This document shows positions 30,791 to 32,662 of a DNA stretch of 32,662 bases, in pieces. Made by a program: the position numbers and the translations under genes. The notes under the pieces are model-generated. The model had not been told where the DNA came from. It did not search any database and worked only from the letters and a program-made list of their open reading frames with translations. Position 1 is the stretch's first letter. The number at the start of each line of letters is the position of its first letter. The DNA comes from an uncultured Oscillospiraceae bacterium (GTDB lineage: Bacteria; Bacillota; Clostridia; Oscillospirales; Oscillospiraceae): positions 1-32,662 of the forward strand of contig CALXDC010000033.1 of the NCBI GenBank assembly GCA_944386975.1, given 5' to 3'.

Positions 30791-31759
30791 ATGGATGGAT
30801 TTGACGTCATCTGCATAGGGAATTCCGCGGTGGATGTGCCGCTCCACCCGGTGGGGCCAGAGATCTTTTCCCACGACTCCTATCCCATAGACCGCATTAT
30901 CCCCCAGGTGGGCGGGAGCGGGACCAATGTGTCCACGACCCTGTCCCGCCTTGGCAAGCGGGTGAAGCTGGTCACCCTGTTGGGCAACGACATGCTGGGG
31001 GACTATCTGGTCCGCCACTGTGCCACCAATGGGATCGACACCTCAGCCATTTTGCGGAGCAGCGCGGTGGACACGCCTCTCAGCATCGGCCTTGTCCGAG
31101 AGGACGGGGAGCGAAGCTTTGTGGTGAGCCGGTCAAGCAGTACCTTTGCCTTCTGCGCCGACCATGTGGACCCGGCGGTATTTGCCGGTGCCCGGATGCT
31201 GATGTTCTCCAGCATATTCATCATGCCGGAGTTTGACGACGCCGGGTTGACACGGATCTTCCGGGCGGCCAGGGAGGCGGGACTGATTGTCTGCGCGGAT
31301 ATGATGCGCAGTAGGACCGGCCAGCGAATGGACGCCATTGCCTCGGCTCTGCCCTATGTAGATTACTTTTTTGCCAATTTTGAAGAGGCGGCGTTCCTCA
31401 CATCCCAGCCCACCCTCAACGCAATGGGGAAGGCCCTGCTGGATGCGGGCGTCGGCCATGTGCTGATCAAAATTGGGAAAGAGGGCTGCTATATCTGTGA
31501 CAACGAGACCGCGTGCACGCTTCCGGCCTTCCGAAACGAGCACCCTGTGGATACGATCGGCGCCGGAGACAATTTTGCAGCCGGATTCCTCTCTTCGGTC
31601 CTGGACGGCGCGTCATTTCCACAGGCCGCCCGATTTGCCAATGCCACCGCCGCCATCTCCGTGGGCGCGCCGGGGGCGACCAATGGTGTGCAGAGTAAGC
31701 CGCAGGTGGAAGCATTTTTACAAAAGGAAGATAGTTTGCATACTTCTGCTCCAGGCTGA
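30791..31759 (+). CDS. PfkB-family carbohydrate kinase
   Basis: This 322-aa ribokinase-like enzyme phosphorylates a sugar or sugar phosphate using ATP. It starts with DVICIGNSAVDVPLHP, has the substrate loop GGSGTNVSTTLSRLG (41-55), and ends with the anion-hole/catalytic motif DTIGAGDNFAAGF (D260). FANFEEAAFL and VLIKIGKEGCY are typical internal landmarks. ATG 30,791 has AGGAG seven bases ahead. It is the last gene of the rightward operon and a terminator follows. With the aldolase just before, it likely makes the phosphorylated ketose that the aldolase splits. Substrate is not readable from sequence. Confidence 0.92.
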   Translation: MDGFDVICIGNSAVDVPLHPVGPEIFSHDSYPIDRIIPQVGGSGTNVSTTLSRLGKRVKLVTLLGNDMLGDYLVRHCATNGIDTSAILRSSAVDTPLSIGLVREDGERSFVVSRSSSTFAFCADHVDPAVFAGARMLMFSSIFIMPEFDDAGLTRIFRAAREAGLIVCADMMRSRTGQRMDAIASALPYVDYFFANFEEAAFLTSQPTLNAMGKALLDAGVGHVLIKIGKEGCYICDNETACTLPAFRNEHPVDTIGAGDNFAAGFLSSVLDGASFPQAARFANATAAISVGAPGATNGVQSKPQVEAFLQKEDSLHTSAPG

Positions 31760-31858
31760 TGGATCAAATTGCAAAGATTCCATTGAGAGAATCGGTTATT
31801 TCCGTACAGAGAGCGGATGGCCTTCTTTATATATTAAAAAATAATCGAATCAATTAGC

Positions 31859-31885
31859 GAGGGGAGTGGAAGCACTCCCCTCTAT
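31859..31885 (+). terminator. Terminator of the transporter operon
   Basis: GAGGGGAGTG and CACTCCCCTC pair perfectly around GAAG, followed by TATTTACTTT. It lies 100 bases past the PfkB kinase stop. Confidence 0.8.
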
Positions 31886-31889
31886 TTAC

Positions 31890-32620
31890 TTTATCCGTGA
31901 GAATGTATCCGATCTGCAGCATGAGCAACGACTATCTGGCGGATGAAGCGGAGACCGAGTATTAGGAGAAAAATAGCCCCTAAAACAACATAACGGCATG
32001 TGCAATTTTGCCTACCTGTTGAACCGAGACTGCATCGAATATCACGCCACAAACATCATCACCTGGAGTTTAATTATCTCCTATTTTAAAGGCTTTCAAC
32101 TGACCAAGTCCGACACTATGTCGGCCAACGAGCCGAGGTCCGGCAATTACTACGCCCAGCCTGGCCTTTGGCAATTTGCCGGTTCTGGCTAAAGGTGTGT
32201 GGATAGCGGCTGTCAAATCGGCAACAATGATAGAGTTGTCATCCTGCGCAACCCGGGCAGCAGTGACTTCGGTTTGGTCGTGGAGACTATGAACCACGAT
32301 GGAATCAATTCCGGCGATCCTTCTATAGCGGTAAAATTCCAGCTGCAAACCAGAAGATAACTCCTTTTTAGCTATTAAGGAACAGGAAATCTGTGGCGAC
32401 CTCTATTGCCGCTACACAGACATTGTGGGTGATATCCCTGACCGCAAAATGCCCCCAAAAAGTCCTGGAAAAGAAAATAATAGCAGTAAAAACGCAAGAT
32501 ATTGAAAGTAGCACTCAACCAAGCCCGCTACATATTGTAGAAACCACGAAACCGTAATCGAGTGGGAATAAGCCCATAAACAGTGCAAGGGACCGTTGCA
32601 AAATAGGCCTATAAAAATGA
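31890..32620. other. Gap without a convincing gene
   Basis: This region is lower in GC than the operon before it and holds only short frames. A frame ending MSNDYLADEAETEY (from 31,921) has the look of an acidic protein tail but no gene body ahead of it. A 92-codon minus frame at 32,070-32,348 starts with TTG, has AAGGAG about 12 bases ahead, and gives no recognisable family. I read this as decayed DNA between operons. Confidence 0.45.
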
Positions 32621-32662
32621 GCGAGGTTTGGAGCCCGAAAGGGTTTCCAAACCTCGCTTGTT
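32621..32662 (+). terminator. Terminator at window end
   Basis: GCGAGGTTTGG and CCAAACCTCGC pair, with an inner CCC/GGG stem around GAAA, followed by TTGTT at the end of the window. The gene it belongs to is not visible. Confidence 0.65.

Noticed and set aside
19917-31759. Sulfoglycolysis (sulfoquinovose) locus
   Set aside because: A PfkB kinase, class II aldolase and reductase are compatible with it, but no sulfoquinovosidase, typical sulfo-sugar isomerase or sulfonate exporter is present, and the FGGY kinase and fuculose-type aldolase do not fit.
19917-31759. Fructoselysine/Amadori compound utilisation locus
   Set aside because: It would explain an amino-acid-type importer with a PfkB kinase, but no SIS-domain deglycase gene is present in the window.

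Overview
The window looks like chromosome from an anaerobic gut Clostridium-type Firmicute, probably an Oscillospiraceae/Flavonifractor-like lineage. This is an inference from strong AGGAGG-type ribosome sites, T-tailed hairpin terminators, a moderately high GC core, an NAD(P)-glutamate dehydrogenase of clostridial type, and layered integrative elements. It splits into an accessory half (about 1-17,200) and a metabolic half (about 17,200-31,900).

Accessory half. Positions 1-3,905 hold the end of an integrated element. It has an array of 17-bp repeats on a 34-bp period and two overlapping tyrosine-recombinase genes on the minus strand. The first of these (554 aa) has a nearly complete active site. 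The second (544 aa) seems to have lost both catalytic arginines. A hairpin buries the ribosome site of the first gene. Positions 4,017-8,046 are a second element module: an XRE-type repressor diverging from an xis-int operon with an attenuated leader, a MobC-like ribbon-helix-helix gene, and two unrecognised genes. The end of the last of these genes, plus its terminator, recurs as a broken copy at 15,901-16,521. The two copies are direct repeats around a defence-like island. That island holds an AAA_14/DUF4143 ATPase (+), a two-gene minus-strand operon for a Ser/Thr kinase fused to a UPF1-like SF1 helicase plus a winged-helix protein with a degenerate PLD-like end, and a 146-aa orphan with a long leader. 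Positions 16,480-17,190 contain mobile-element debris, including an oriT-like nick core.

Metabolic half. gdhA (17,555-18,907) stands alone with a long leader. After it comes a divergent carbohydrate locus. Leftward from about 24,912 run a TIM-barrel sugar (phosphate) isomerase, an FGGY kinase, a fuculose-phosphate-type aldolase, a class II FBP/tagatose-type aldolase, an aldo-keto reductase, and a DeoR regulator with its own promoter. Rightward from 25,210 run a lipoprotein substrate-binding protein, a complete LIV/HAAT-type ABC transporter (two permeases, two ATPases), a second class II aldolase and a PfkB kinase. The shared intergenic region has two good promoters and TGTTGA/TCAACA inverted motifs that DeoR could read. 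The unusual point is that a transporter of the branched-chain amino acid class is built into what looks like a sugar or polyol pathway with three aldolases and two kinases.

The last 770 bases (31,890-32,662) have no convincing gene and end in a terminator. The two features I consider most likely to be undescribed are the kinase-helicase/PLD-like operon and the HAAT-linked sugar locus.
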